Notes under the pieces: generated by a model
The model's input: only the letters and a program-made list of their open reading frames with translations
The model's database searches: none
Told to the model about the DNA's origin: nothing
Shown here: positions 42,958 through 51,197 of the stretch, one piece after another
How the letters are laid out: each line of letters opens with the position of its first letter
Numbering within the stretch: the first letter of the stretch is position 1
Program-made: the position numbers and the translations under genes
Assembly: GCA_963729195.1 (NCBI GenBank)
Contig: CAVSNF010000022.1
Span: 382,963-446,962 of the forward strand
Source of the DNA: CAVPTL01 sp963729195
GTDB lineage: Bacteria > Actinomycetota > Thermoleophilia > Gaiellales > JAICJC01
Direction of reading: 5' to 3'
DNA length: 64,000 nucleotides

Positions 42958-44880
42958 TCACACCCCCTCGCGGGGAATCCGTTCCTTCCATCGCCGCTCT
43001 GCGAAGGGCTCGCCGTCGGCCTTGACCTTGAGCGTCAGATCGACCACGAACTCGTCGGCAGTCGCCTCGAACCGTGCCTCTGCCCGCACGTCCGCATCCA
43101 GACCGGGCCGGTTCAGGTGGTAGTGGCAGTGCCCCCACGTGGCGGCGCTCAGCGGGTCGTCGTCGCGCGCCATCGCCCATCGCACTCCCGATTCCGACAC
43201 CCACCAGCCCTCTCCCGGAATTTCGTCGTGAGCGCGCATCGACGTGCCGATCCCCGCGCGGCCGGTCAGCACCTCGGTCACCACCCGCCACTGCGAGCGA
43301 CCCTTGGTGTCGGCGCCCGGCTGCTCGATCTCGACCACCGGGTCGTGGTGCGGTACGAACGGCGTGGCGTCCTCAGGCAGGCCGGGCAGCTCCAGCGCAA
43401 CCGGGGAGGTGATCTCGAGCGGGGCGATCGCCGGAAGCGGCCACAGGTTCGGCCAGTCGCTGACCGCCACCGCGACCCGGATCCTGTGTCCCACCGGGAA
43501 CCTGAAGCCGGTGGTCATCAGCGGGAGCTCGAGCGCGGCGTCGCCGCTGACCTCGAGATTCACCGCTGCGCTCGTGATCGGCTGTGACGAACCGTCGGGA
43601 GCCACGTTCTGGAGCTTGACGGAGACCAGCGTGCGTGGCCCGGGATGTCGCAGGTCGAAGCGCACGACCGGCTCACCGAACACCGTCACCGGCGCGGTCA
43701 ACGGATCGCTGTCGAAGGTCGCGCTGAGCGCGTCGTCGCGGCGCTGATCCAGGAACTGCCCGGTCGCCGGCGGCGGCGGACACCACTGGCCGGTCATGAT
43801 CCCGGTGGTGACGCTGGCGGGGGCGACCGCCGGCCCGCCCAGGGTCAGCGACGTGCTGTGAACACCCTTGGGCCAGTGCTCCGAGCCCAGCCACTCACCT
43901 GACACCGCCGAGTGTGGTCGCAACGGCGAGTCGGGGCTGCCGATGAAGAACACCGATCGCGGCCGCTCGACGCCGTCATCGACAGGCGCATCGTCGAGAT
44001 GGTGATGAAAGAACCTCGCCATCTCGGCCAAGAACGGGTATCGCGGCCCCGGAATACCCCGGTCGGGCAATTTGTGGGCCCAGGGGCCGGAGATCAGTTG
44101 CCAGGGAGCCTCCAGCTTGTGCGCCATCCGCAGCGCCGCGGTGCGGTATCCGTCGCGCCACCCAGCACAGATCAGCACCGGACAGATGATCCGCTCAAAC
44201 TCCGGTCGCAGCGAGCCGTTACGCCAGTAGGGGCCATCGTGCTGCTGGCGGATCCACTCGACCACCCACGCGGGAGTCGAGTCGATCCGCTTGCGCCAGG
44301 CGCGATCGAACCGGGCGCTGCGCTTACCCATCGGCGGCAGAGCATTCATCGCGAGCATCGACGTTGGATACGCCGGCAGGCTGCTGGCGTTGAGGGCACC
44401 GCCGTGGAAGTGCATGTCGTCGGTGAAGCGGTCATCGGTGGCGTAGACGGGCGCTATCGCCTTCAGCGCAGGCGGGCGCAGGGCGGCCAGCTGAATACAG
44501 GTGAATCCACCGTAGGAGACCCCCCACGACGCCACCGCTCCGGTGCACCAGGGCTGCTCGGCCATCCAGGCCACGACGTCGAAGCCGTCGCCCTGCTCGG
44601 TCTCGGTGTACTCGTCGGCGGCCACTCCGCCCGAGCTCCCGGTACCACGCACGTCCAGCCGCACACATGCAAACCCGGCGTTCACCAAGAACGTGTTCTG
44701 CGAGCGGTCCTCGATCGCGCGCAGATCGTCCTTGCGATAAGGGATGTGCTCGAGGATCGCGGGGAACCGGCCGGGCCGGTTGGGGCGGTAGACGTCGACC
44801 GAGAGCCGCACGCCGTCGCGCACCACCACTCCCACGTCGCGTTCGAGGATCACGTTCCCGTCATCGAGGGTGATCGTCAT
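42958..44880 (-). CDS. CocE/NonD-family hydrolase (X-Pro dipeptidyl-peptidase S15 type)
   Basis: 640-aa serine hydrolase. Alpha/beta core with VRLDVRGTGSSGG, nucleophile in WGVSYGGF, acid/His region WAHKLPDRGIPG, and a C-terminal jelly-roll domain (GEPVVRFDLRHPGPRTLVSVKL, SWPNLWPLPAI) typical of CocE and X-Pro dipeptidyl-peptidases. ATG 44880 (MTITLDDGNVILERDV) is preferred to GTG 44910. Cleaves esters or peptides; no signal peptide seen, so cytoplasmic. Confidence 0.87.
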   Translation of the reverse strand: MTITLDDGNVILERDVGVVVRDGVRLSVDVYRPNRPGRFPAILEHIPYRKDDLRAIEDRSQNTFLVNAGFACVRLDVRGTGSSGGVAADEYTETEQGDGFDVVAWMAEQPWCTGAVASWGVSYGGFTCIQLAALRPPALKAIAPVYATDDRFTDDMHFHGGALNASSLPAYPTSMLAMNALPPMGKRSARFDRAWRKRIDSTPAWVVEWIRQQHDGPYWRNGSLRPEFERIICPVLICAGWRDGYRTAALRMAHKLEAPWQLISGPWAHKLPDRGIPGPRYPFLAEMARFFHHHLDDAPVDDGVERPRSVFFIGSPDSPLRPHSAVSGEWLGSEHWPKGVHSTSLTLGGPAVAPASVTTGIMTGQWCPPPPATGQFLDQRRDDALSATFDSDPLTAPVTVFGEPVVRFDLRHPGPRTLVSVKLQNVAPDGSSQPITSAAVNLEVSGDAALELPLMTTGFRFPVGHRIRVAVAVSDWPNLWPLPAIAPLEITSPVALELPGLPEDATPFVPHHDPVVEIEQPGADTKGRSQWRVVTEVLTGRAGIGTSMRAHDEIPGEGWWVSESGVRWAMARDDDPLSAATWGHCHYHLNRPGLDADVRAEARFEATADEFVVDLTLKVKADGEPFAERRWKERIPREGV

Positions 44881-45073
44881 GGAGCCATCATGGACGGCGA
44901 CGGGTGGCACTCCGGTGAGAGGGGGTGATTCGGTCGGTACAATGGCTCGATGGACGCCGTCGTAGCACTGTCGGGATCGGGCGTCTTCACCGGCGATGGT
45001 ATCGGGACGCGCGGCGTACCCGGCCCGGACGGGCTTGCGGCCGGCGCGAAGGCCGCGTCGGAGGGTGAGGCCA

Positions 45074-45811
45074 GTGTCGGGATTTGATGATCCCGCCTTC
45101 TTCGGCGAGCTGTGGGCAGACGACTACGACAAGGGTGAGGTGCTCGACCCGGCGCCTGCGGTGGAGTTCTTGGCCGGATTGGCCGGCGGCGGCCGGGCGC
45201 TCGAGCTGGCGATCGGTACCGGCCGGGTGGGCCTGCCGCTGGCCCAGCGGGGCGTCCAGGTCGAAGGCATCGAGGCATCCGAAAAGATGGTGGCAAAGCT
45301 CCGCGGCAAGCCGGGTGGTGACCAGATCGCGGTCACGATTGGGGACATGGCCGACGTGGAGGCGGCGGGGCCTTTCCGGCTCGTCTACCTGGTGTACAAC
45401 ACGCTGTTCAATCTGCTCGACTCGGAGCGGCAGGCGGAACTCTTTGGCAACGTCGCGCGGGTGCTCGGCCCAGACGGAGCGTTCGTGATCGAGTGTTACG
45501 TCCCCGACCCGTCCAAGTTCGCCAGAAATCCCATCCGGACGCTGGCGGTCACCGACGACTCCGCGACGATTGAGGTGTTCTCCTTCGACACCCCGGCGCA
45601 GCGATTCAAAAGCCAGAAGATCACGTTCACCGCCGACGGAATTCGGCTGCGGCCGCACGCCGGGAGGTATTGCTGGCCGAGCGAACTCGATCTGATGGCG
45701 GCCCAGGCCGGTCTTCGACTCGGCGAGCGCTACTGCGACTGGGATCGACGGCCGTTTGACTCCAAGAGCACCGATCACATCTCGGTGTACCGGCCGAAGG
45801 CCGGGTTCTAG
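45074..45811 (+). CDS. class I SAM-dependent methyltransferase
   Basis: 245-aa methyltransferase from GTG 45074, with GAGGGTGAGG upstream. SAM-binding motif I ALELAIGTGRVGLPLAQRG, acidic strand-2 end EGIEAS, motif II region TIGDMADVEAAGPFRLVYLVYN, and SFDTPAQRFKSQKITF later. The in-frame extension upstream is arginine-rich and not family-like. Substrate unknown. Convergent with the Vps62-domain gene by a 4-nt overlap. Confidence 0.85.
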   Translation: MSGFDDPAFFGELWADDYDKGEVLDPAPAVEFLAGLAGGGRALELAIGTGRVGLPLAQRGVQVEGIEASEKMVAKLRGKPGGDQIAVTIGDMADVEAAGPFRLVYLVYNTLFNLLDSERQAELFGNVARVLGPDGAFVIECYVPDPSKFARNPIRTLAVTDDSATIEVFSFDTPAQRFKSQKITFTADGIRLRPHAGRYCWPSELDLMAAQAGLRLGERYCDWDRRPFDSKSTDHISVYRPKAGF

Positions 45812-47736
45812 CTTTCCGGCACAACCCGCGTCCCGGCGGAGAGCTCGGGCGGCAGCACACCGCCGGTCTCGTGCTCGGGCGCGCGCTGCGAGTCGCGTAC
45901 GCGCAGATCGTGGTACAGGTACATCCGCATCGCCGCCACGAACGGCAGCAGACACAAAAACGCCAGGGTGGAGACGAAGTTCGCGAGCTCGAACGACACT
46001 CCCAGGGCGAAGATGATCAGCGCGCCGGCCAGCGGGCCGAGGAACTCGGGCAAGAGCGAACCGACCACTGCGATCACGGCGGTCTTGATCCACGACCCCC
46101 GGACGAGCCGCGCGCTTCGCCGAAACGCGTCTCGCACGCCCCGTCCTTCCAGGGCGATCACCTGCTGGGACATCGCCCAGCGCACTGCCAGCCACAGCGC
46201 GATCGGAATACCCACGATCGTGATGAGCAGCAGGCCTGCGATCACGACGTACAGCAGCCATGCCCGGATGGCAGTCCAAGCGACCGCCCGGGTCGCTCGA
46301 AACAGCTCCATGAAGGTCACGTCCTGGCCGGCATCGACCCGCTCCATCGCCAGGGCCACCACGACCTGCACCAGGGCAAGCGCCAGCAGGTCGAGCACGA
46401 CCCCGACCACGGCCGCGATCACGCCGAGCGTCTCGAGCCCGGGTGAGCTTCCGGTGCCGTAGTTGACCAGCACGCTCGACCCGGTGATCAGGATCGGGAT
46501 CGGAACGAGCAGCGCGGTGAGGTGGATGAACACCCACGGAACGCGCCCGTACAGCCGGCCGGTCGAGAACACGATCTGGCCGAACCCGCGCCGGCGGGCC
46601 AGGTGCAGCGGCGCCGACGGCCGCCACGGCGTGCGGGAGAGCAGCCACAGGATCAGCGTCACCAGGGCCGAGAGCGCGAACAGCACCACGTCTCGGCTCT
46701 GCTCCCACAGCGTGAAGATCTGGGATGAGGAGCCGACCACGTTGCAGAAGAACTTGGCGGGGTCGTTGCCGAGCCGGACCGTGCTGGCGGGGATCTTCAC
46801 GCTCGCCGACCGCCAGTGATCCGACCACGTGATCGGGTGTGTCCACTGGGACTTCTCGTTGGGGCCGGTCGGGCCGTTGAACACCCACGACTGCTTCTCG
46901 CCCCACGATCCCAGGTAGCCGAGCCATGGGTACTCCGGCAGGTACTGCGACGGCGTTTCGGGTACGTAAGCAACTGTCGGAGTGATCTCGTGATGCGGCG
47001 CCTCGGTGTCGTCACAGCCCACGCCCTGCTGGGCGGTGCGGCCCAGCCAGATGGCCGAGTCGAAGTAGTTCGCGTGCGATCCGGAGGCGGGGTAGACGAC
47101 CGGGTGGGTGCCGTTGACGATCTGCAGCTTGGCGGCGCCCCAGTCGGCTTTCTCCGCGCCCTCGTGCTGGCTGTAGCCGATCATCGAGGGGCCCTTGGCC
47201 AGCGCCTGCTCGGGCGTGGCGGCGTCGAAGTTGAGCTGGATCATCTCCCAGTCGCCCTCGTGCAGGTTGTCGAAGTCGTTGAAGGCGTAGAAGAACCAGT
47301 ATTGGAGCGCGAGCTTGTTCGGCACGCCCGCCTGCTTGGTGATGTGGGCGTAGGTGGTCGGCCGGCTGCCGGCGGTCACACGCTTGCTGAATCGCTCGTA
47401 GGAGCAGCCGGGGTCGAGCGCGTCGCCGGGGAAGTCGAGGTGGTAGCCGACGGCGGCATGCTCCAAGTCGTCGGCTGTGGGAGCGATCTTGACGGTGGTG
47501 GTCGTGTCCCACGGGCCCCGCAGCACGACCTCGTCGTTTCCGAGGATGCGGTTGATGTCCAGCGGCACGTACGGCTCCCCCGGGCCGCACACCTTGGGCT
47601 GGGCGACCAGCCGCAACACCGGCGCGTACTTCGCGGCCAGCTGATCGCCGGCGTCAGCCCGGGCGATTGCCGGCGCCGCGGCGATCAGGACGATGGCCGC
47701 GAACGCGGCGGCGAATGCTAGGCGCGCGGATCTCAC
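45808..47736 (-). CDS. Vps62-domain membrane protein
   Basis: 642-aa protein. Signal peptide (residues 1-27), then a roughly 300-residue extracellular region with Vps62/DUF946-like sequence: YAPVLRLVAQPKVCGPGEPY, ALQYWFFYAFNDFDNLHEGD, WEMIQLNF, YPASGSHANYFDSAIWLG. A membrane half follows with about six helices (VVLFALSALVTLILWLLS; VFIHLTALLVPIPILITGSS; LLLITIVGIPIALWLAV; further to 620). Vps62 homology is known from fungal vacuolar sorting and plant proteins; in bacteria the role is unknown. Overlaps the upstream membrane gene by ATGA. Confidence 0.78.
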   Translation of the reverse strand: MRSARLAFAAAFAAIVLIAAAPAIARADAGDQLAAKYAPVLRLVAQPKVCGPGEPYVPLDINRILGNDEVVLRGPWDTTTTVKIAPTADDLEHAAVGYHLDFPGDALDPGCSYERFSKRVTAGSRPTTYAHITKQAGVPNKLALQYWFFYAFNDFDNLHEGDWEMIQLNFDAATPEQALAKGPSMIGYSQHEGAEKADWGAAKLQIVNGTHPVVYPASGSHANYFDSAIWLGRTAQQGVGCDDTEAPHHEITPTVAYVPETPSQYLPEYPWLGYLGSWGEKQSWVFNGPTGPNEKSQWTHPITWSDHWRSASVKIPASTVRLGNDPAKFFCNVVGSSSQIFTLWEQSRDVVLFALSALVTLILWLLSRTPWRPSAPLHLARRRGFGQIVFSTGRLYGRVPWVFIHLTALLVPIPILITGSSVLVNYGTGSSPGLETLGVIAAVVGVVLDLLALALVQVVVALAMERVDAGQDVTFMELFRATRAVAWTAIRAWLLYVVIAGLLLITIVGIPIALWLAVRWAMSQQVIALEGRGVRDAFRRSARLVRGSWIKTAVIAVVGSLLPEFLGPLAGALIIFALGVSFELANFVSTLAFLCLLPFVAAMRMYLYHDLRVRDSQRAPEHETGGVLPPELSAGTRVVPES

Positions 47737-48506
47737 GGACGTTTGTCCGCCTCCGGGGGCAGGTTCCGGTGGGGTGCTCCGCCGACGAGGTCGTAGAACC
47801 GCAGGCGGCGTTCGTCCCAGCGCTGCTGGCGCTTTTCGGCGCGTTTAATCGCGCGCGCGTGCTGCTTGGCTGCCCGCCGGCTGCGTTCGGGGTTGTAGAA
47901 CGTGCGCGCCCACCACGATTCCGGCTTGGCCAGCCGGCACGCCGCCACCAGGCTGAACACCATGAAGATGATGCCGAGCACCGCCATCTTGAGCTTGCCC
48001 TTCAGCACCGCGATGATCGCCAGCGTGGCGATCGTGAGGATGCTGAAGACCAGCGCCCACCCGCCGGCGTCGCCCTCGAACGACGACGTCGAGGAGATCA
48101 GCAGCATGATCGTGATGACCACGACGAAGATCACGGCATCCACCGAGCTGCGGCCCTCGGGCGACCAGTACACGTCCTCGATGTGGAAGATCATCGCGAA
48201 CTCGTCCAGCATCAGCGCCGCCCCTGCGCCGAACGCGATCGCAAGGAAATCCCTGACCACGTCTCCGGGGGCGAAGGCGAAGTCGATCAGCCCGACCGAC
48301 AGCATCAGCAGCACCCCCGGCACCACGTGGTGCATGTGGACGCCGCCCACGTTGGCGCTCCCCCAACCCCTCACCCGGGCAATCCGGGTGTAGGCACGGG
48401 TCAGCGCAAACGTGACCAGGAACCCCATCAGCAGCAGAAACAAGGGTTCCTTGCCGTCGTCGTAGATCGCACTGGTGTAGCCCGGAATGAACCGGAACAG
48501 ATCCAT
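47733..48506 (-). CDS. multi-pass membrane protein of unknown function
   Basis: 257 aa with about six helices: FLLLMGFLVTFALTRAYTRI, HHVVPGVLLMLSVGLIDFAF, FLAIAFGAGAALMLDEFAMI, AVIFVVVITIMLLISSTSS and two more, then a basic cytoplasmic tail (RRAAKQHARAIKRAEKRQQR). The histidine- and acid-containing motifs GGVHMHHVVPG and MLDEFAMIFHIEDVYW recur in an uncharacterised actinobacterial family. Operon with the Vps62-domain gene. Confidence 0.72.
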   Translation of the reverse strand: MDLFRFIPGYTSAIYDDGKEPLFLLLMGFLVTFALTRAYTRIARVRGWGSANVGGVHMHHVVPGVLLMLSVGLIDFAFAPGDVVRDFLAIAFGAGAALMLDEFAMIFHIEDVYWSPEGRSSVDAVIFVVVITIMLLISSTSSFEGDAGGWALVFSILTIATLAIIAVLKGKLKMAVLGIIFMVFSLVAACRLAKPESWWARTFYNPERSRRAAKQHARAIKRAEKRQQRWDERRLRFYDLVGGAPHRNLPPEADKRP

Positions 48507-48545
48507 TGCGCCATGCTACAACGCGAGCAAACGACGCTCTGCGGG

Positions 48546-48896
48546 CTACCAGTTGGGTACGAACTCGCTGTTGGGGATGCCGCCGACGCTCAGCACCTGC
48601 AGTCCCTCGGGACCGGCGATCAGCTTTCGCTTGGCGGCCGGCCCGACCCGCACCATGTGGCCCTTGGCGATCGGATGGGGCTCGCCGTCGATCGTGAGCG
48701 TGCCGCTGCCCTCGAGCACCACGTACAGCTCCTCCTGGCCGTCGTCGGAGTGATCGTGCTCGGGATAGTCGTCGTACCCCGGCGGAGATGTCTCGAGCGT
48801 GATCCCGAAGGTGGTGATCCCCATCTCCTTGCGGACCAGCTTGAAGCCGGCGTCGTCGTCCATCTCGTCCACGTGCTTGATCGTGAAATCTGCCAT
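48546..48896 (-). CDS. small cupin-domain protein
   Basis: 116-aa single-domain cupin: PEHDHSDDGQEELYVVLEGSG (motif 1, His/His/Glu ligands), PHPIAKGHMVRVGPAAKRKLI (motif 2, with the usual His replaced by Lys/Arg), ending LQVLSVGGIPNSEFVPNW. ATG 48896. Divergent from the M24 peptidase gene with a 45-nt gap. Function unknown. Confidence 0.87.
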   Translation of the reverse strand: MADFTIKHVDEMDDDAGFKLVRKEMGITTFGITLETSPPGYDDYPEHDHSDDGQEELYVVLEGSGTLTIDGEPHPIAKGHMVRVGPAAKRKLIAGPEGLQVLSVGGIPNSEFVPNW

Positions 48897-48941
48897 CTGA
48901 GGAGGGAGCCTACCCGTCCCCTGGATGAAATACTGAGAGTG

Positions 48942-50069
48942 ATGGACGAGCGCAGTCAACGAGTCGCCCAGGCAATCCGAGACGCGAATGCCGACTGTGC
49001 GATTCTCTCGGGGTTCGACAACATCTGCTACGCCACAGGATACGTCGCCGACCTGGAATCCGGCCCGTCGCCGTTCAGCGGTGGGCCTGCGTTGGCAGTT
49101 GTCGCCGCGGAGGGCCACGCCACCGTCGTATGTTCCAATGCCGAGGAGGCCGACGCCTCGTATGCAGCCGCGATGGTCACCTACGAAGGGTTTTCGATCG
49201 AGCGGGAACCCCCCCGCGCACAGCTCTACCTGGATGCGGTGCGCGGCGTGCTTGCCGAACTCGAGATCGGAGGCGTCGTGGCGGTGGAGCCCACCACCCT
49301 CCCACTGGCGGTGGCGGAGATGGTGCAGGCACGATCGACGGGGCTGGTCGATATCAGGCCGTCCCTCGTGCAGCAGCGGGCGACCAAGACCGACGCCGAG
49401 ATCGAGGCGCTGAGGGCGAGCGCACAGCTGGCCGGTGTTGGCCAGCAGGCCGCGGTGCGGCTGGTCCGTGCCGGCGAGACGGAGGTTGAGGTATTCGGGA
49501 ACATCCGCACAGCGATCGACCGGCACGCCGGGAAACGCATCCAGGTGGCTGCCGACCTGCTGTCCGGGGTCGACCGCACCGCCGAGGCGATGGGCGCTCC
49601 CGGCGATCGGGTGATCCAAGTCGGAGACCCGGTGATCTGCGATCTCGTTCCTCGCCTTGACGGCTACTGGGGCGACTCGTGCAACACGCTTCAGGTCGGC
49701 GAGATCACGCCAGAGTTCGGCGACCTCTATGCGGCTGCGGTGCGGTCGATGGAGACGGTCGTGGAGACACTCCGACCGGGCATCTCGGCCCGCGACTTCG
49801 ACCACTCCATCAGGTCGATCTCGATCAGCGCCGGCTACGAGGTTCCGTTGCACAGCGGCCACGGCATCGGGTGCGCCAACTTCGAGTACCCCCTGATCGT
49901 GCCCGAGGAATCTGCGGTGCTGCGGCCAGGGATGGTGCTGATGGTGGAGCCCGGGGCGTACGCCCCGGGGATCGGCGGGGCGCGGCTGGAGTGGATGTTC
50001 CTGGTGACCGAGTCGGGGAATGAGCCGCTCAGCACGTTCGTGTTTGATTCCGCGGCAGGTGACGCGTGA
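48942..50069 (+). CDS. M24-family peptidase (Xaa-Pro aminopeptidase/creatinase type)
   Basis: 375-aa enzyme: N-terminal creatinase domain (ANADCAILSGFDNICYATGY), pita-bread domain with first metal Asp in VICDLVPRLDGYWGDSCNTL, HSGHGIGCANFEYPLIVPEE (His), and VLMVEPGAYAPGIGGARLEW (Glu). ATG 48942 (GTG 48939 also possible). Its stop overlaps the start of the sulfite-oxidase-like gene (GTGA), so the two are co-translated. Peptidase or amidinohydrolase activity both possible. Confidence 0.88.
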   Translation: MDERSQRVAQAIRDANADCAILSGFDNICYATGYVADLESGPSPFSGGPALAVVAAEGHATVVCSNAEEADASYAAAMVTYEGFSIEREPPRAQLYLDAVRGVLAELEIGGVVAVEPTTLPLAVAEMVQARSTGLVDIRPSLVQQRATKTDAEIEALRASAQLAGVGQQAAVRLVRAGETEVEVFGNIRTAIDRHAGKRIQVAADLLSGVDRTAEAMGAPGDRVIQVGDPVICDLVPRLDGYWGDSCNTLQVGEITPEFGDLYAAAVRSMETVVETLRPGISARDFDHSIRSISISAGYEVPLHSGHGIGCANFEYPLIVPEESAVLRPGMVLMVEPGAYAPGIGGARLEWMFLVTESGNEPLSTFVFDSAAGDA

Positions 50070-51145
50070 GCGAGCTTCAAGGCCTCACTCGGGGGTCGTT
50101 CGTCGAGCCGGAGATCCAGCAGGCTGCCCGGAATCACGGGATGCCGCTGGAGGCGCTGCGCTACGACATCACTCCACCCGGCCTGCACTACCTGCTGACC
50201 CACTTCGACATCCCCGAGGTGGACGTCGATACCTGGACGCTTCAGGTCGACGGTCTGGTGGAGAGACCTGCCGGTTTCGGTCTGGAGGCACTGCGGGCGC
50301 TCGGCTGGGCCGAGGCGACCGTAACCATGGAGTGCGCCGGTAACGGACGAGCGTTGGTCGATCACCGTCCGTTGAGCCAGCCGTGGCTGCACGAGGCCAT
50401 CGGCACTTCGCGCTGGGGAGGGGTTTCGCTGGCGGCGGTGCTTGAGCACGCCGGCGTGTCACCGGCCGCCACTGAGATCGTGTTCACGGGGCTTGACCGT
50501 GGCGTCGACGGCGACATTGAACAGCAGTACCAGCGCAGCCTGCCGCTGGAACTCGCGCTCTCGGGTGAGGTGCTGGTCGCGCTCGACATGAACGGCGCTT
50601 CGCTGCCTCCCCAGCACGGCGCTCCCGCCCGGCTGATCGTGCCCGGCTGGTACGGCATGACCAACGTCAAGTGGCTGTCGCGGATCACCGCGGTTGACGA
50701 ACCGTTCCGCGGATATCAGCAGGAGGTTGCCTATCGCATCCGCCGTGACGCGGACGAGGCCGGCGAGCCGATCACCCGGATGTTGCCCCGATCGCTGATG
50801 ATCCCGCCCGGCCTGCCGGGCTTCCCCACTCGTGACCGGTTCGTCACCGGCCCGTGCGTCCTGCACGGCCGAGCGTGGTCGGGGCAGGCCCCGATCGCCT
50901 CGGTTGATGTCAGCGTCGACGGAGGGGACAGCTGGGAGTTGGCCGAGCTCGACCGAGGCTCGGGTGACGGCCACATCCGCTGGTGTGGCTGGACCTACCG
51001 ATGGGACTCGCCGTCGCCCGGCAGCCACGAGCTGATGTCACGGGCAACCGACACCGCCGGCAACGTCCAGCCAGACGATCCGTCGTGGAACCTGGGCGGC
51101 TACGTCAATAACTCGATCCAGCGCGTCGCCGTGACCGTGTCGTGA
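50066..51145 (+). CDS. sulfite oxidase-like molybdopterin oxidoreductase
   Basis: 359-aa Mo-cofactor enzyme. The cofactor-ligating Cys is in VTMECAGNGR; GWYGMTNVKWLSRI and RMLPRSLMIPPGLPGF follow, then the dimerisation (Ig-like) domain with SVDVSVDGGDSWELAEL. No heme or Tat signal is seen, so it acts in the cytoplasm unless the start is further upstream. GTG 50066 overlaps the M24 stop. The TGA stop is supplied by the palindrome at 51142. Confidence 0.9.
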   Translation: MSELQGLTRGSFVEPEIQQAARNHGMPLEALRYDITPPGLHYLLTHFDIPEVDVDTWTLQVDGLVERPAGFGLEALRALGWAEATVTMECAGNGRALVDHRPLSQPWLHEAIGTSRWGGVSLAAVLEHAGVSPAATEIVFTGLDRGVDGDIEQQYQRSLPLELALSGEVLVALDMNGASLPPQHGAPARLIVPGWYGMTNVKWLSRITAVDEPFRGYQQEVAYRIRRDADEAGEPITRMLPRSLMIPPGLPGFPTRDRFVTGPCVLHGRAWSGQAPIASVDVSVDGGDSWELAELDRGSGDGHIRWCGWTYRWDSPSPGSHELMSRATDTAGNVQPDDPSWNLGGYVNNSIQRVAVTVS

Positions 51146-51172
51146 ATAACGGTGCCAGGCACCGTTATTCAC
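51142..51172. repeat. palindromic repeat, CGTT type (copy 6)
   Basis: Perfect palindrome identical to copies 1, 4 and 8. Its bases 2-4 (51143-51145) are the TGA stop of the sulfite-oxidase-like gene. It lies 25 nt before the HerA-type gene start. Confidence 0.95.
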
Positions 51173-51197
51173 CCCGTTTCCGGTATGACTCCGGGGC

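Noticed and set aside
44987..46927. Very long minus-strand frame (646 aa) across the methyltransferase and Vps62-domain genes
   Set aside because: It is arginine- and proline-rich, lacks family motifs and opposes or shifts against two well-supported genes; a GC-rich shadow frame.
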